Positions 1 to 11,164 of a DNA stretch of 64,000 nucleotides are shown here, one piece after another. This stretch comes from Linum tenue (lineage: Eukaryota > Streptophyta > Magnoliopsida > Malpighiales > Linaceae), in contig CAMGYJ010000005.1 in the NCBI GenBank assembly GCA_946122785.1, positions 35,020,002-35,084,001 on the forward strand. Reading direction: 5' to 3'. The notes beneath the pieces were generated by a model that made no database searches, was not told the origin of the DNA, and worked only from the letters and a program-made list of their open reading frames with translations. Made by a program: the position numbers and the translations under genes. Each line of letters begins with the position of its first letter. Position 1 is the first letter of the stretch.

Positions 1-680
1 GTCTGTGATGGTCAGATATTAATTTGTGTGTGGTGGGTATTAGTCTGCTTCGGTCAGATAATAGTCTGGGTGGTTTGGATATTTGTTCTATGTAGATGTT
101 TATCTACTGATTTGTATATGATTACATCAATTTAGGGTTTAGTGTTAGGGTTTAGACTTTAGGGTTTAGAATTAGGATTTATACTTTAGGATTTGGAGTT
201 TAGGATTTAGGATTTGATTTTGGGGTTGAGTTTTAGAGTTTAGGGTTCAGGGTTCAAGCTTTGTGTTTAGTGTTTACGATTAGGATTTCAGGTATAGGGT
301 TTGAGTTTTGGTTTCGGGTTTAGAAGACAATATTGTGGAAATGATTTTGAACACAATGTAGGGTGGTCGATTTTTGTCTGTGGTGATAAGATATTATTAT
401 GTGATTGGAGGATATTAGTTCACGATGTGTGAATATTTTGGCTGTGTAGCCGGATATTAGTCTAAGACATCCATATATTAATCTGTAAGTGGTGGGTATT
501 AGTCTGTATGGTGAGGATATTAATTACGGGCTGACTGGATTATTGGTCTTAGGCGGTGGGATATTAGTCTCGGTGTTCTGGATTTTTTTAATGGTGAACG
601 GATATTATTCTGGGTGGTTTTCATTTGTTTTGTGTGGATATTTACCTATGTTTGTTTGTGTTGATATTTAGTTTAAGCAA
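1..680. repeat. Degenerate array of a GATATTAGTC-type motif
   Basis: The stretch repeats variants of GGATATTAGTCTG or GGGTATTAGTCTG at irregular spacing, mostly in the same orientation, for example around 20, 45, 410, 460, 498, 525, 568 and 600. The array runs off the left edge of the window. The short open frames here (such as 489-671) are by-products of the repeats. The same motif reappears in opposite orientation at 1020-1660, so both blocks may be parts of one mobile element. I see no gene. Confidence 0.55.
130..320 (+). repeat. Interstitial telomere-like repeats (degenerate TTTAGGG)
   Basis: About 190 bp consist of drifting copies of the plant telomere heptamer: TTTAGGG, TTAGGGTTTAG, ACTTTAGGGTTTAG, GTTTAGGATTTAGG. 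Intact heptamers are few and most units have substitutions or spacers, so this is a short internal tract and not a chromosome end. It sits inside the GATATTAGTC array. Confidence 0.6.
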
Positions 681-1019
681 ATCCATAATAAAACAAAGTC
701 GTTTTTTGATAAACCGTGATACAACTAGTATTTAATGTCATTCCAACTTGGCAATCACATAATCTAAAATCTAAAAAAGTACAACCACATAAAAAAACGG
801 AAAAGGAGTAGTTCAAATGTTTTCTTGCTTGGCCTAATTCTCGATCATGCCACGACGAGGTTGGGATGATCCTTCTCTTAGTCACGGTCTCTTCGTTGTT
901 GTTTTCGTTCTTGCCATTGTCCAATATCCCTGGAGCTATAAATATCCAGGTATAAATCCACTGATATCCCAGCCACACATAACTAACATAAGGTAACTAA
1001 CATGGAGGACAAATATCCA
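681..1019. other. Spacer between two motif arrays, no recognisable gene
   Basis: The only open frame of note is a 101-codon frame on the minus strand (673-978), with no domain I recognise and no upstream promoter signal. It may be a leftover of a coding segment of the repeat-bearing element around it. Confidence 0.3.
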
Positions 1020-1900
1020 AACATAATATTTTCAATATCTGGACATCACAGAACTAACATTATAGAAGTAATATCCAGATGCAACGAATAAATATCCAGA
1101 CATAATATAACAGATATCTCAACCGCACAAAACTAATATAAGTGAACTAGCATCCATATAAGGCAGAGAAATATCAAGACGGAGAAAATAAATATCGAGA
1201 CATCACATAACTAATATCCGAACAAACAATTACAGAACCATATCCACATCATAAAAAAAGTAGTATCCCAAGCATGCTAATTGTTATCCACTATGAAAGG
1301 AACTAATGTTTCGGATCTACAAAAATCGAATCCCAGATCTCAACCACACAACTATCCAGACAATTGAAAACTGATATCCTGGCCGAACCTAACTAATATC
1401 GGAACGCACATAAAACATATCCACAAAACCCAGATCCAGTCAAATCCACAAACCCAGCAACCCGAACCCAGATCCAATCAAATCCAAAAACCCAGAAAAG
1501 ATATCCACAAGCATGCTAGTTGTTATCCACTATGAAACGAACTAATGTTTAGGATCTACAAATCGAATCCAGGATCCCAACCACACAACTATCCAGACAA
1601 TTGAAAACTAATATCCTGCCCGAACATAACTAATATCGAAACGCACACAAAACATATCCACAAAACCCAGAAAACAAAGAAACCCAGATCCAGTCAAATC
1701 CACAAAATCCACAAACCCAGCAACCCAAACCCAGATCCAATCAAATCCACAAACCTAGAAAACATATCCACAAAATCCAAAAAAGAAAGCAACCCAGATC
1801 AAGTCAAATCTAAGTTACCAGAAAACAAATCCATCAAACTCATCCAGGGAAAACGTAGGGAAAAGAAAACCCAGATCTAGTCAAAGCAATGAAAACCTAA
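1020..1900. repeat. Inverted-orientation motif array (AACTAATATCC) with a 163-bp direct duplication
   Basis: AACTAATATCC, AATATCCAGAC and related forms recur, which is the reverse complement of the motif family at 1-680. Within it, 1270-1433 and 1509-1670 are near-identical direct copies, both beginning AAGCATGCTA and ending AAAACCCAG. The following 200 bp repeat AACCCAGATCCA(G/A)TCAAATCCA several times. Such layered tandem duplication is typical of non-coding interiors of DNA transposons. Confidence 0.55.
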
Positions 1901-1959
1901 CTCCAATATACTCAAACGAACATGAGTATCCATGAACAAAGAAAGAAAAAAACTCAGCT

Positions 1960-2290
1960 ACCCCAGTCAACGAAGTTGTTCTTTCGTCAGCGACCGCCTT
2001 CAACCAACCCCTTCGTCGCCGCTGCTTCGTCGCCCCCGCCGAGTTCGCTGCAATGTCGCCGCCGCCGAGTTCGCCGCAAAGCAGCTCCGCCTAGTTCGCT
2101 GCAAATCGCTGCCGCCGAGTTTGCTGCACCGCGTGGCCGCTTCGTATGCGTTCGGGAGAGGAGGAAAGGGAAAAGGAGAGGAAAGGGAGAGAGAGGGGGA
2201 AAACCAATTTGGCGAAGAACTGAAAAGTGGTAGGGTTTAGGGTAATTTTTTTTTTTGAGTTTTTGAATTTTTGGGCCCGGCGGGCCCCGC
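1960..2290. other. GC-rich block with overlapping Arg/Pro/Ser-rich open frames
   Basis: A sharp switch from AT-rich repeats to about 330 bp rich in CGCCGCCG-type trinucleotides. Three overlapping frames stay open (1922-2233 and 1932-2240 on +, 1987-2292 on -), as expected from composition alone. None has a recognisable domain. GC-rich terminal blocks next to AT-rich motif arrays are also seen in the putative Mutator-like element at 36.1-38.7 kb. Confidence 0.35.
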
Positions 2291-2412
2291 AAGCCGTCGT
2301 GGGCTTGGCCCAGGCGATGGAATCAGCTCTCCTCCCACATTATGGTGTGTTTTCTCCTCCATCGATGGATGACGGCTTGGCGACGTGGAGGCCCATCTGA
2401 CCCTGTCAGTAT

Positions 2413-2438
2413 CTCCTAACAAAAGCCCTTGTTAGGAG
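2413..2438. repeat. Perfect 10-bp hairpin at the edge of the NLR relic
   Basis: CTCCTAACAA and TTGTTAGGAG form a perfect 10-bp inverted repeat around a 6-nt loop (AAGCCC). It is followed 5 bp later by CTAG (2444-2447), and recognisable NLR coding sequence begins just after. A hairpin followed by CTRR resembles a Helitron 3' terminus, although the spacing is short and the next base is A rather than T. Confidence 0.45.
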
Positions 2439-2448
2439 CATAACTAGA

Positions 2449-5400
2449 TTGGCCCAAGTCGTGGCCGAGCTCAACAGGTGGACGAGTCTACTGAAAAAGA
2501 TCTATCCAGTGCTTGATGATGCCGAGGAGAAGCAGATGAGGAGCCGAATGATCAGCATCTGGGTAATCGAGCTTCGCGATTTGGCTTACGATGTAGAAGA
2601 TGTGCTTGATATCTTTGCTACAGAGCAATTGCAGAGGAAGATCAAAGCAGAAGCTGCTTCAGCTAGCACAAGTAAGGTTCGGAAACTAATTCCCACTTAT
2701 TTCTCTGGCATCAATCCGAGAACACTCAAGTTTAATGCCGAAATGGTGTCAAAGGTGCAAGAAAAACTGTTAGATTGCAGAAGATCTCTGCAGAGAAAAA
2801 TCATCTGGATACCAATGGCAACAAAAAGGTTGCCAACGACTTCTCTAGTGAATGAGAGCAAAGTTTATGGGAGAGATGGAGATGGGCTGGCCATCTTGGA
2901 AATTTTGAGAGCTAACCAAAGTGATAAAGATGTATCTGTGATTCCTATAATTGGGATGGGGGACTTGGCAAGACCACCCTTGCACAGCCTGTTCTTAGCC
3001 GGGCGTAACCAGAGTTTGATCTAACAGCTTGGGTTTCAATTGGTGAGGATTTTGATGTTCATAGGATAACCAAGACCATTATAGGATCAGATAGTTCTGG
3101 TGGTAATGATTTAAATTCGTTGCAAGAGAAGTTTAAGGAAAAGTTGTATGGGAAGAAATTTCTTATTATTTTGGACGATGTTTGGAATGAGGATTACCAG
3201 AAGTGGATTCTTTGTCGCGCTCCACTTGAAAGAGGAGCTCTAGGAAGCAAAATACTCATCACCACTTGTAATGGCAGTGTATCATCAATCATGGGTACCG
3301 TTCCACCTTATCTTCTCAATTAGTTATCTTTCAATGATTGCCTTTCTCTATTTGCTGATCATGCTCAGGGAGCAACGACTTCCGCATCATATTCATATTT
3401 AGAAGAAGTTGGAAAAGAAATTGTCAAAAGGTGTCAAGGGTTGACTTTAGCTGTTAAGGCTCTTGGGGGGCTGTTACGAGGTAAACAGAACACTAAGCAA
3501 TGGGAAGAAGTGTTGAACAACAAAATATGGGATTTGCCTAGGACCAATGGTATTCTTCCTACCTTGAGGTTGAGCTATCATCACCTTCCTTCACACTTGA
3601 AGCGATGCTTTGGCTATTGTGCAGTACTTCCTTATGACATAGAATTTGAGGAGGATGAATTGGTGTTACTGTGGATGGCAGAGGGCTTGCTTGTGCAACC
3701 AAACGATAAGAAGTCTGCAAAGGACTTGGGCCACAAATATTTTCATGATCTATTGTCAAAATCATTCTTCCAATGATCGAATGAAACCCATCTTTTTTTA
3801 GAGGATGTGATAACCAATCTCTATTTACCATGCATGATTTGATGAATGATCTAGCAGAGTATGAGAGTAAAGGGATATGCTTCATGCTAGATGATGGCAG
3901 GTTGGAAGGTACAGAATCATTCTCAAAAGTTTGGTATTCTTCTTTCAGTCGTCACAAGTATGAATTGATACAACAATTTGAAGTCTTCTCCCATATGAAG
4001 AACTTGCGATCTTTCTCAGCATTGCCATTTGCAACATATTCAAATGACTTTTTGTCCAGCCGAGTGTTGCTTGAATTGGTGCCAAAACTAAAATATCTGA
4101 GGGTACTTTCATTATCTGGTTATAAAATAGAGGCGTTGCCAGATATAACTTTTACCCTGAGGCATTTGCGGTATCTTAACTTGTCGTGCACTAACATCAT
4201 TGGCTTGTCTGAACGGTTAGGTGATCTCATCAACTTGCATATTTTGAAATTACATGGGTGCTGTAAGCTTGGTAAGCTGCCACGGAATATTGGTAATCTG
4301 AACAATCTACATTGGCTCGACATTAGTAACACGGTCAGCTTGCAAAAGCTTCCAGCAGAGATAGCTAAGTTGACAAATCTCATGATTTTACCCAAGTTTG
4401 TGGTAGGTAAGGAGGGGACAGGGCTTCGGATACTAGACTTGAAGAATTTTTCTCAACTTCAAGGAAAGATTCACATAAAGGGTTGTGTAGTAATGTTGTT
4501 GATATCCGAGATGCGGAGCTTACCGATTTAAAAGACAAGCAAGGTCTTGATGATTTGGCCTTGGAATGGTGTACTGACTCCCATTGCGTTCATGATGAAA
4601 CAGTTGAGCTAGAGGTGTTGAACTTACTACGACCTCACTGGAAGCTGAAAAAGCTTTCAGTTCAATTTTATGGCGCCATACAGTAGGGGTGTACATGGGT
4701 CGGGTGGTTCGGGTTTAGCCATTTTAATCACCCGACCCATGCTCTACGGTTTGGGAAATATTAAACCCAAACCCACCCAAAAAAATTAAAACCCTACGGT
4801 TTGTCTCTAATTGGGTTGGGTCGGGTTGACGATATTTTTAAGTAAAAACCCAACCCAACACAAAATATGTAATTAGTCTACACCATAAAAATATTTTATA
4901 ACTAATTAAAATTTCAAACGAATAAACGGAGGTGAAATGTATCAAAATTCACAAATGTTGTTTAAATTTTAATAAAATGTGATTTACTTCAACATATATC
5001 TATTTTTTTTCATGACATTTGTTGAAATAGGCTAAAAATGTTATAAACGAACGCATCCATAATATGTTATTCTATTAAAATTGTATAGAAGAAAAAGGAT
5101 TACGTGAATCATAGCTATATTAAATCTATGTCTAAACTTTAACCCAAAAAATGCATTAGATTAGAGAGACCATGTGAGAAAAACATAGCGAAATATCTTA
5201 ATTTTCTCATAAGTATTACTATATACGACATAAATATTTTTTTGGATACGAACTCATATCAATAGTTGGAACACGGGTTGGGTCGGGTTCTACGGGTTGT
5301 GTAATCCAAAATCCAAACCCAACCCAAAAGAGACGGGTTGTACAAAAAAAAAACCCTCACCCAACCCAAAACCTTAGTTATAGCGATAAATACGGGTGGG

Positions 5401-7095
5401 TTGGGTCGGGTTGGACGGGTGGGTCGGTTTGCAGGTGTATTTGTTCACCCCTACCATACAGTTCCCAGTATGGGTTGGAGACCCCACATTTGCTGATATG
5501 GTGCATTTGGAGCTTTTCCATTGTCATAAAATTAGGTCAGTTCCTCCAATCGGGCAGCTACCCTTGCTTAAAACTCTGAAAATCAGTGGAATGGATAAAG
5601 TGAAACAAATCGGAGGTGAATTTTATGGGAATTATAATATGGGCATTGGATCATATTTACCTTGTCTATTTCCACAATTGGAGACTTTATGTATAGTGGA
5701 TATGGAGTTGGAAAAATGGTCTTCTTGTTCTCTTGGTGTGTCGACTAAATGCTTCCCGAAGTTGCTTAAGCTTACAGTCTGGAACTGCCCCAAGTTGATT
5801 GGAAGCTTGCCAAACTCCCTTCCTTGCCTCCAAGTACTGGAAATTCATGGGTGCCAACTGCTGGCTGATTTACCTGAAGCACTTGCTTCACTTTCAGAAT
5901 TGTCTATTCAAGAGTGTAACATGATGATGCTCATAAATGTATCTAGTCTGAAATCGCTTGCCATATTAAGGATCAGGAAGATTTCAAGGCAGGTAAATTT
6001 GCAAGAAGTGATCATACATGGCTTGGGGGAACTTCCTTCTTTGAATGACCTGTCCATTCAGGATTGTGAAGACCTTATGTTTCTAGGAGAAGGGCCTCTT
6101 CCTTTCAGTCTTGAATCCTTGCGCTTAGATAACTGCCCAAAACTTGAGAAGTTCCCATATGTGTTGCATATTAAAAGACTAGTTTTTCAGCATTGCCCAA
6201 AGGTTGTCTCCTTCTCAAAACGAGGCTTGCCATCGAGCAATAGTTTTGTCTTTATCTCAAGTTGTGATTCTTTGAAGTCCTTTCTTATGACGAACACAAA
6301 TTCTCAGAGGAATTGACACTCTCTGTATGTTCATCTCTCTCAAACTTACCCACTAATGGCATGTTTCCTAGTTTGTTGAAGCCTATTTCAATCTGCAACC
6401 TCTCAACACAGTCTGTAGAAGATCTACTGCGCCATCTTGTTCTGCCTCAACTCACTGAATTATCAATAGCATGCAGTCCATAGTTGGAGAGGTTCTCCCT
6501 ATGGAGGGTACCTTTGCTCCTCGCCATAAAATGTCTCAGGTTCGGGCATTGCAAGAGTTTGAGTTCTCTTCCCAATCAACTGCCACACATCACCTCTCTT
6601 TGACTTCTAGAGATAGCAGGTTGTGAGAGTCTATAGTCCTTTCCGGAAGGCGGGTTACCCTTGAACCTAATCATGCTTGCTATTAGGAATTGCAGGAGTC
6701 TCAAGCAACCAATGTCCGAGTGGAGGCTGAACAGGCTTAACTCACTAAAGTGACTCTCAATTGTAGGGGAATGTCCTATTATTGATCGGATGGATTCCTT
6801 CCCAGACGATGGAGGGTTGTTGCTCCCGACTTCACTAACTTTTCTCCACATTGGAAACCTCGGTAACTTGAAGTCTATATCTAAGGGCTTGATGTGCCTC
6901 AGTTCATTAGAAGAGCAGGTGATTATGGACTGTTCGAAACTCCATTTTTTTTACCTGAGGGGCTCCCCTCATCACTCGGGTGCTTGAAACTTTGTGAATG
7001 TCCTCGCAGCAAAAATGTGCAAAGCATAAAGGACAATACTGGCCCATCATACACCACATCCCTTACGTCGCAATTGATAAAAGCGAGTCTTGTTC
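2449..7095 (+). pseudogene. CC-NB-LRR (RPP13-like) disease-resistance gene, degenerate
   Basis: This is a decayed intracellular immune receptor of the CNL class. Coding similarity begins without an ATG at the second half of the coiled-coil domain (LDDAEEKQ), so roughly the first 40 residues of a normal CNL are missing. Domains follow in order: CC, NB-ARC, MHD (MHDLMNDLA at 3830) and LRR. In NB-ARC the P-loop GLGKTTLAQ is interrupted by a 1-bp frameshift near 2960. Kinase-2 reads KKFLIILDDVWNED. RNBS-B and LSYHHLPSHLKRCF are also clear. Stops and shifts include TAA 3006, TAG 3321, TGA 3774, a shift in the T-run near 3791, a shift near 4490, TGA 6314 and several after 6320. A hAT element splits the LRR at 4684-5453. 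The canonical C-terminal KGQYWPII motif is recognisable near 7040 in a shifted frame. No functional product is expected. Confidence 0.9.
4684..5453. mobile_element. Non-autonomous hAT-type element inside the NLR relic
   Basis: A 770-bp insertion is flanked by a perfect 8-bp duplication, CCATACAG, at 4676-4683 and 5454-5461. Its ends are short inverted repeats, TAGGGGTG and CACCCCTA. Removing the insertion plus one TSD restores an uninterrupted LRR frame. TAGGGGTG-type ends with 8-bp TSDs are the hAT signature. The interior has no transposase and is rich in GGGTCGGGTT / AACCCAACCC near both ends. The open frame starting at 5396 begins in this element, so its first about 20 codons are not receptor sequence. 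Confidence 0.88.
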
Positions 7096-7559
7096 ATATT
7101 CATGGCCTAATCTTTAAGAGAGTCGGGAGTTCAGTTCGTGGAGTGGATGGATAATCCAATTCCAAGAGGAAAAAATGGGTGAAGTAAACTGTATTATTTG
7201 TCTGCTATATAGGATCACACTGAAAAAAGATAAGAAAAACTCATGCAAGGTATATGTTGTGTTAATGCCATTGCAAGATATTATGGACAAGAAAGTACTG
7301 ATATGGTATTGGTTGGGGTTGGGGTAGTTACTAGTAGATAATAGTTAGTTATATTAGTATTCGGCCAATTAGGTTATGAATATATAATTTTCAGCATTTG
7401 ATAAGGAATATCGGACAACGTGGATTCATTTAATTAATTAATTTATTTTAATTAGATTAATTATTTTTTAAATTGATGCATTTAACTAATTTATCTATTT
7501 TTATTAGATATATTATTTTAATGTATGAATTTGAAAAATACATTGCTTAGAAGTTGAAT

Positions 7560-7770
7560 AAGTTTGGAGATTCCTCAAAAAATGAGGAAGAAAAAATGAA
7601 AGATTGACAATCAAATACAAATATTGTATTTTGGTGAATGATTCTGGTGGTTTCATACTCAATTACAAGTATTGTATTTCATTTTAAGATAAAACAATGA
7701 ATTATCCAAATTACATGTATTATCTTTGTCTAGATACATCATCCAAAATTCTAACTTTCAAAACGACCCC
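7560..7770. mobile_element. Possible degraded MITE, one end recognisable
   Basis: The right end reads CAAAACGACCCC followed by TAA, matching the terminal sequence of the PIF/Harbinger-like MITE at 59146-59478 (GGGGTCGTTTGG when reversed). The left end near 7560 (AAGTTTGGAGATTCCTC) is only weakly similar and lacks the terminal GGGG. It is best read as an eroded family member. Confidence 0.3.
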
Positions 7771-8735
7771 TAAGTCTCTTCTTATTCTCTATACCTAATC
7801 TTAGTTTCATTTTAATCTCCGTATATCATGTTCAAACGACTTTGCGATAAATTACCATCACTAAAAAGATTTAATGTACAAATGAGAAAAGTAAAAAACA
7901 AAATACAAACAATAATGTCAAATTCAAATAACTTTATAATTATATTCATCAAAATTTGTGTTTACCATTTGGTTGCACACGTTCTTACTCCAAGTTAACG
8001 TGATGCCAAAGCAAACTTCACCCCTTTTCCCTTGTTCTCCACAAAAGTTTTCTCATAAGAAATTATCTCTTTTCCCCTCCTTATCTTGAATCACACCCTC
8101 TCCTACTCTCAAATCAAGTAACACAATAGAAAAATAAAAATATTAGAAAATGTGGGGGAAAAATACCCAGAAATAGAGTTTGCTGCATAAGCAAAAATAG
8201 GTAAAGATAAAAGATGTTCTCACAATGTTCATCCCACAAACTCAGGCTCTCCCCCTCCTTTGCTTCCATGTTATTACATAAAAAGATTCCAGCAGACCAG
8301 TAAAAAAGCAGGGGAGACAATCTCATTACAAAGAGGAAAACAAGGCACAAGACTTTAGACATCTAAAGTACATCTGAACCCACCAACACCCACTTGAACT
8401 GGCTAGCATGCTGATGATACGGGATCGATTCGTGTTCATATCATCGAACTATTTTCCTTAATTAATTTTGATTTTTGAATCGTTGAATCAAAATGGTAAT
8501 ATTGTTTTTTTATCCGATTCAACGACTGAGATTAACAATAGGATATTAATGGATATCGAAGAGCTCCAATTATCCCGTCTCAATATAATAATTAAATTCA
8601 TCTGCTATTTCTTAAACAAATAAATAACAGGGGAAACATAAAGAGACAACAATCTCTGGTGGAAGAACGCAAGGGGAAAAAAACCCACATCTCTCACCAG
8701 TGACAACACAAAAACCTGAAACCTATTGAAATCAA
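7771..8735. other. AT-rich intergenic DNA and the 3' flank of the SAM gene
   Basis: No supported gene. The minus-strand open frame 8114-8362 (82 codons) shows no known domain and lies downstream of the SAM gene, where its 3' UTR is expected. Several AATAAA-like hexamers occur on the minus strand, so I cannot pick a single polyadenylation site. Confidence 0.4.
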
Positions 8736-9443
8736 TCAAGTTGGTTTCAAGTTCTGGAACATAGCATCCCACCTGATCTCTTCAGCAGGAGTTGACCAGT
8801 AGTAGACTTGTTCATCATCAAAATTACCCTGGTGATGATCATAAGGATCATCATGACAGTAATCATCATCACCACCACCATCCATTAGTTTCTCCACTCC
8901 ATACATCCTCGAGAAGCTGCTCATGAGCCTGGTACTGCCACCACCAGCAAGCCCATTCACCATTAATGGGCTCCCATTAGTGAGCAGAAGCCTCTCTTGC
9001 TTACAGTCACCAGTGCTCACCATCATCACCTTCTTCTTCATCATCAGCTGGTTGTTGTTGTTGTTGTTGATGTGTCTCTTGGGCATGGCTCCTTTCCTCC
9101 TAGGAACCACCATAAGCCCCCCTGCCGCCGCGGATTCCTGCCTCCCAATCCATGCCCTGAGGTACTTGGCCAAGCTCCTCTGAGTTCTTCTGATTGCAAC
9201 CACCATCCTTGCAATGGGATGTGGGCGATTGTACCCTCCTCCCCTGACGAATTTGTCCTTCCTGGCAAGCTTCAGGATCTCCAGCCTGTGCTTGGCGATG
9301 GAGATCCCCATGCTTTGGAGGAACTCATGGTTGAAGTATGCTATGTCTTCTTCCTCTAGCTCGTTGTTGGTGAAGGCTACACCATACTCGTACACCAGAG
9401 ATGGATCGAGCCCGGTCTTGGACAGCCATGAGAACCAATCCAT
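8736..9443 (-). CDS. SAM-domain (sterile alpha motif) protein, 235 aa
   Basis: An intact single-exon gene. The N-terminal ~65 residues (MDWFSWLSKTGL, then EEEDIAYFNHEFLQSMGI and KHRLEILKLARK) form a sterile alpha motif, a five-helix protein-interaction module that often oligomerises. The rest is low complexity: a basic stretch with an Asn run (about residues 120-135), Met/Lys-rich sequence, and an acidic Asp/His-rich region (about 190-215). A short conserved-looking tail reads EEIRWDAMFQNLKP. Plants carry a small family of such proteins with this N-terminus. They lack a catalytic domain and most are functionally uncharacterised. The start is chosen because MDWFSWL opens the SAM fold and an upstream TATA box lies at 9692-9699. 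I assign no gene symbol. Confidence 0.88.
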   Translation of the reverse strand: MDWFSWLSKTGLDPSLVYEYGVAFTNNELEEEDIAYFNHEFLQSMGISIAKHRLEILKLARKDKFVRGGGYNRPHPIARMVVAIRRTQRSLAKYLRAWIGRQESAAAGGLMVVPRRKGAMPKRHINNNNNNQLMMKKKVMMVSTGDCKQERLLLTNGSPLMVNGLAGGGSTRLMSSFSRMYGVEKLMDGGGDDDYCHDDPYDHHQGNFDDEQVYYWSTPAEEIRWDAMFQNLKPT

Positions 9444-9691
9444 GTGTGATTTTTGAGGTGGAGTGTGTGAATGGAGTTTAGAGTTTTGAGGTGGAGAGAT
9501 GGAAGAGGGTTTGGAGCTTTATTCAGTTGTGACTCGCTCGACTAAAGAAGTGAGAATTGGTGGTTGGGTTGATGCTAGCTTGAGAGTGACTTAAAGTGGG
9601 GGAAAAAGGGGGAGAAGAGAGGAAGTGTAATGTGGGCATGGTTCTAAAATAGCAGAAACTAAAGGGAAAGTTGGGGGGGATGCAGAGTATG

Positions 9692-9699
9692 TATTTATA
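9692..9699 (-). promoter_or_regulatory. TATA box of the SAM-domain gene
   Basis: The minus strand reads TATAAATA here, about 250 bp upstream of the SAM gene's ATG, giving a leader of roughly 220 nt with GA/CT-rich sequence. The LTR retrotransposon ends only about 160 bp further upstream, at 9862. Confidence 0.55.
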
Positions 9700-9861
9700 T
9701 GAGAACTGAGAATGAATGAAATGCTGCCATCAATCACGGGTAGGGAAGGGAGAAAATAAAGAAGAAGTGCATCAGAAACTACTTTGGTTGCCTTTTCAGT
9801 GTGCGAAGTGGCTGCAGGGGAAGTGCATCAGAAGGATGGGATCCCATTTTAAGTTTGAAAC

Positions 9862-11164
9862 TGTTTCCTCGGAAAAACCAAATGCCACCGCCGATGCCGA
9901 ATTCGTTTCCGGCGATGTTGATTTGATGTTTCACGGTGGAAACTCTTGCGGTGCCGTTTGATCGGATGCACCGCTGATTGCTGAAATCGATGACGATCGT
10001 CAAATATCCACCGGGCGGTGTTGATCTGATCGATGCACCTCTGAATGGTGAAATCGACGTGACCGTCAAATATCCGCCACCGAATGTCGGCGTCGTTGAT
10101 TTAATCGATTCACCTCTGACTTCTAACCAACGCGACCGTTACTACGGTTCGCACCTCTCCAAACTACGTTCGAACGAGGGTGTTTGAGTTTTTGAGGAAT
10201 CTACGTTACGACTACTCCTATGGAGATTCCCGTGGAGAGCTCCGCGATTACGCTACGACTATGACTATGGAGATCCTTCCTGGAAAACTGCTTCGTAGCC
10301 TTCACGCTCGGTGGAACCGCTTCCTCAACTGCTCCGTTGTGAAATCTCACGTGTCTCAACTGCCTTGATCTCCTCTTTCTGCTTTGCGTAAAAATCACGT
10401 GCCATCGAAACCACTCCTGTTTGCAGAAACTTGGCGAAAAGCCAAATCCTACAACCTTGTCCATGCAACGATGTCGTTTCACCAATACCGCGGCATCACC
10501 TTTCACTAATCGATGCTGACAAACAATGTCGTTTTCCATTCCGCGACATTGTTTCTTTTTCAACCAAACGGCACCGTTGTGCTTGCCAGGCCTCGCCAAA
10601 ATCCAAACCATTGTGGTATGGTTTTTAACTAAACGACACCGCTTAGTGATACTGCGGCGTTGTTGATGCCTTAAACGGTGTCGTTTTTAACTGAGCAGCA
10701 CCGCTTGATTCTACCCGCGACATCGTTTTAACATTAAATGACTCCGCTTCCAGCCTTGCGGTGTCGTTTTCTTTCCCAACCAGCTCCGTTTGTTTTTTCT
10801 TCCGCGACACTGTTTATTATTAAACACTGTCGTTTGCTAATCCGCGGTACCGTTGGGCCTACTCGCGGTACCGTTTTAACTCCCCGCGGTGCCGCTTCTC
10901 ACAAGGAATAAAAAATAACAATTAAACAATTAAAGACTCCTCCTCCAACCCCATTAAACACACGGCCCTCTTTTTTTTATTTTCGGCCAGCGGTGTCGTT
11001 TCCAGCGTTGCGGTACCGCTGAGCTTCCTTGCGGTACCGTTTTAGTTCTCCGCGACACTGCTCGACTCCCAACGACACCGTTTTTCACCCACGGTATCGA
11101 CTTAAATGCCGAGACTAATTAATGCGGTATTTAATTTCGGCCAAATTAATTTTAGGTGTCAACA
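9862..11164 (-). repeat. 3' LTR of the TR-GAG element
   Basis: 1,303 bp, TG...CA bounded. It lacks about 110 bp present in the other LTR (around 14205-14314). Between about 10470 and 11101 it carries some 24 copies of a degenerate motif of the form CCGCGRYAYCGTTTT, spaced about 27 bp on average. Because it is the downstream LTR and points toward the SAM gene, it is positioned to drive outward transcription into that gene. Confidence 0.92.

Noticed and set aside
130..320. True chromosome end
   Set aside because: Too short and too degenerate, with ordinary repeat sequence on both sides.
1922..2292. Three overlapping ~100-codon frames
   Set aside because: All three arise from CGCCGCCG-type composition, are mutually overlapping on both strands, and show no domain.
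5396..5461. Start of the 306-codon frame as a gene start
   Set aside because: The first ~22 codons come from the end of the hAT element. The genuine LRR sequence begins at the TSD.
8923..9359. Plus-strand frames overlapping the SAM gene
   Set aside because: They are antisense to the conserved SAM gene and rich in Leu/His runs that mirror its Asn and Asp codons.
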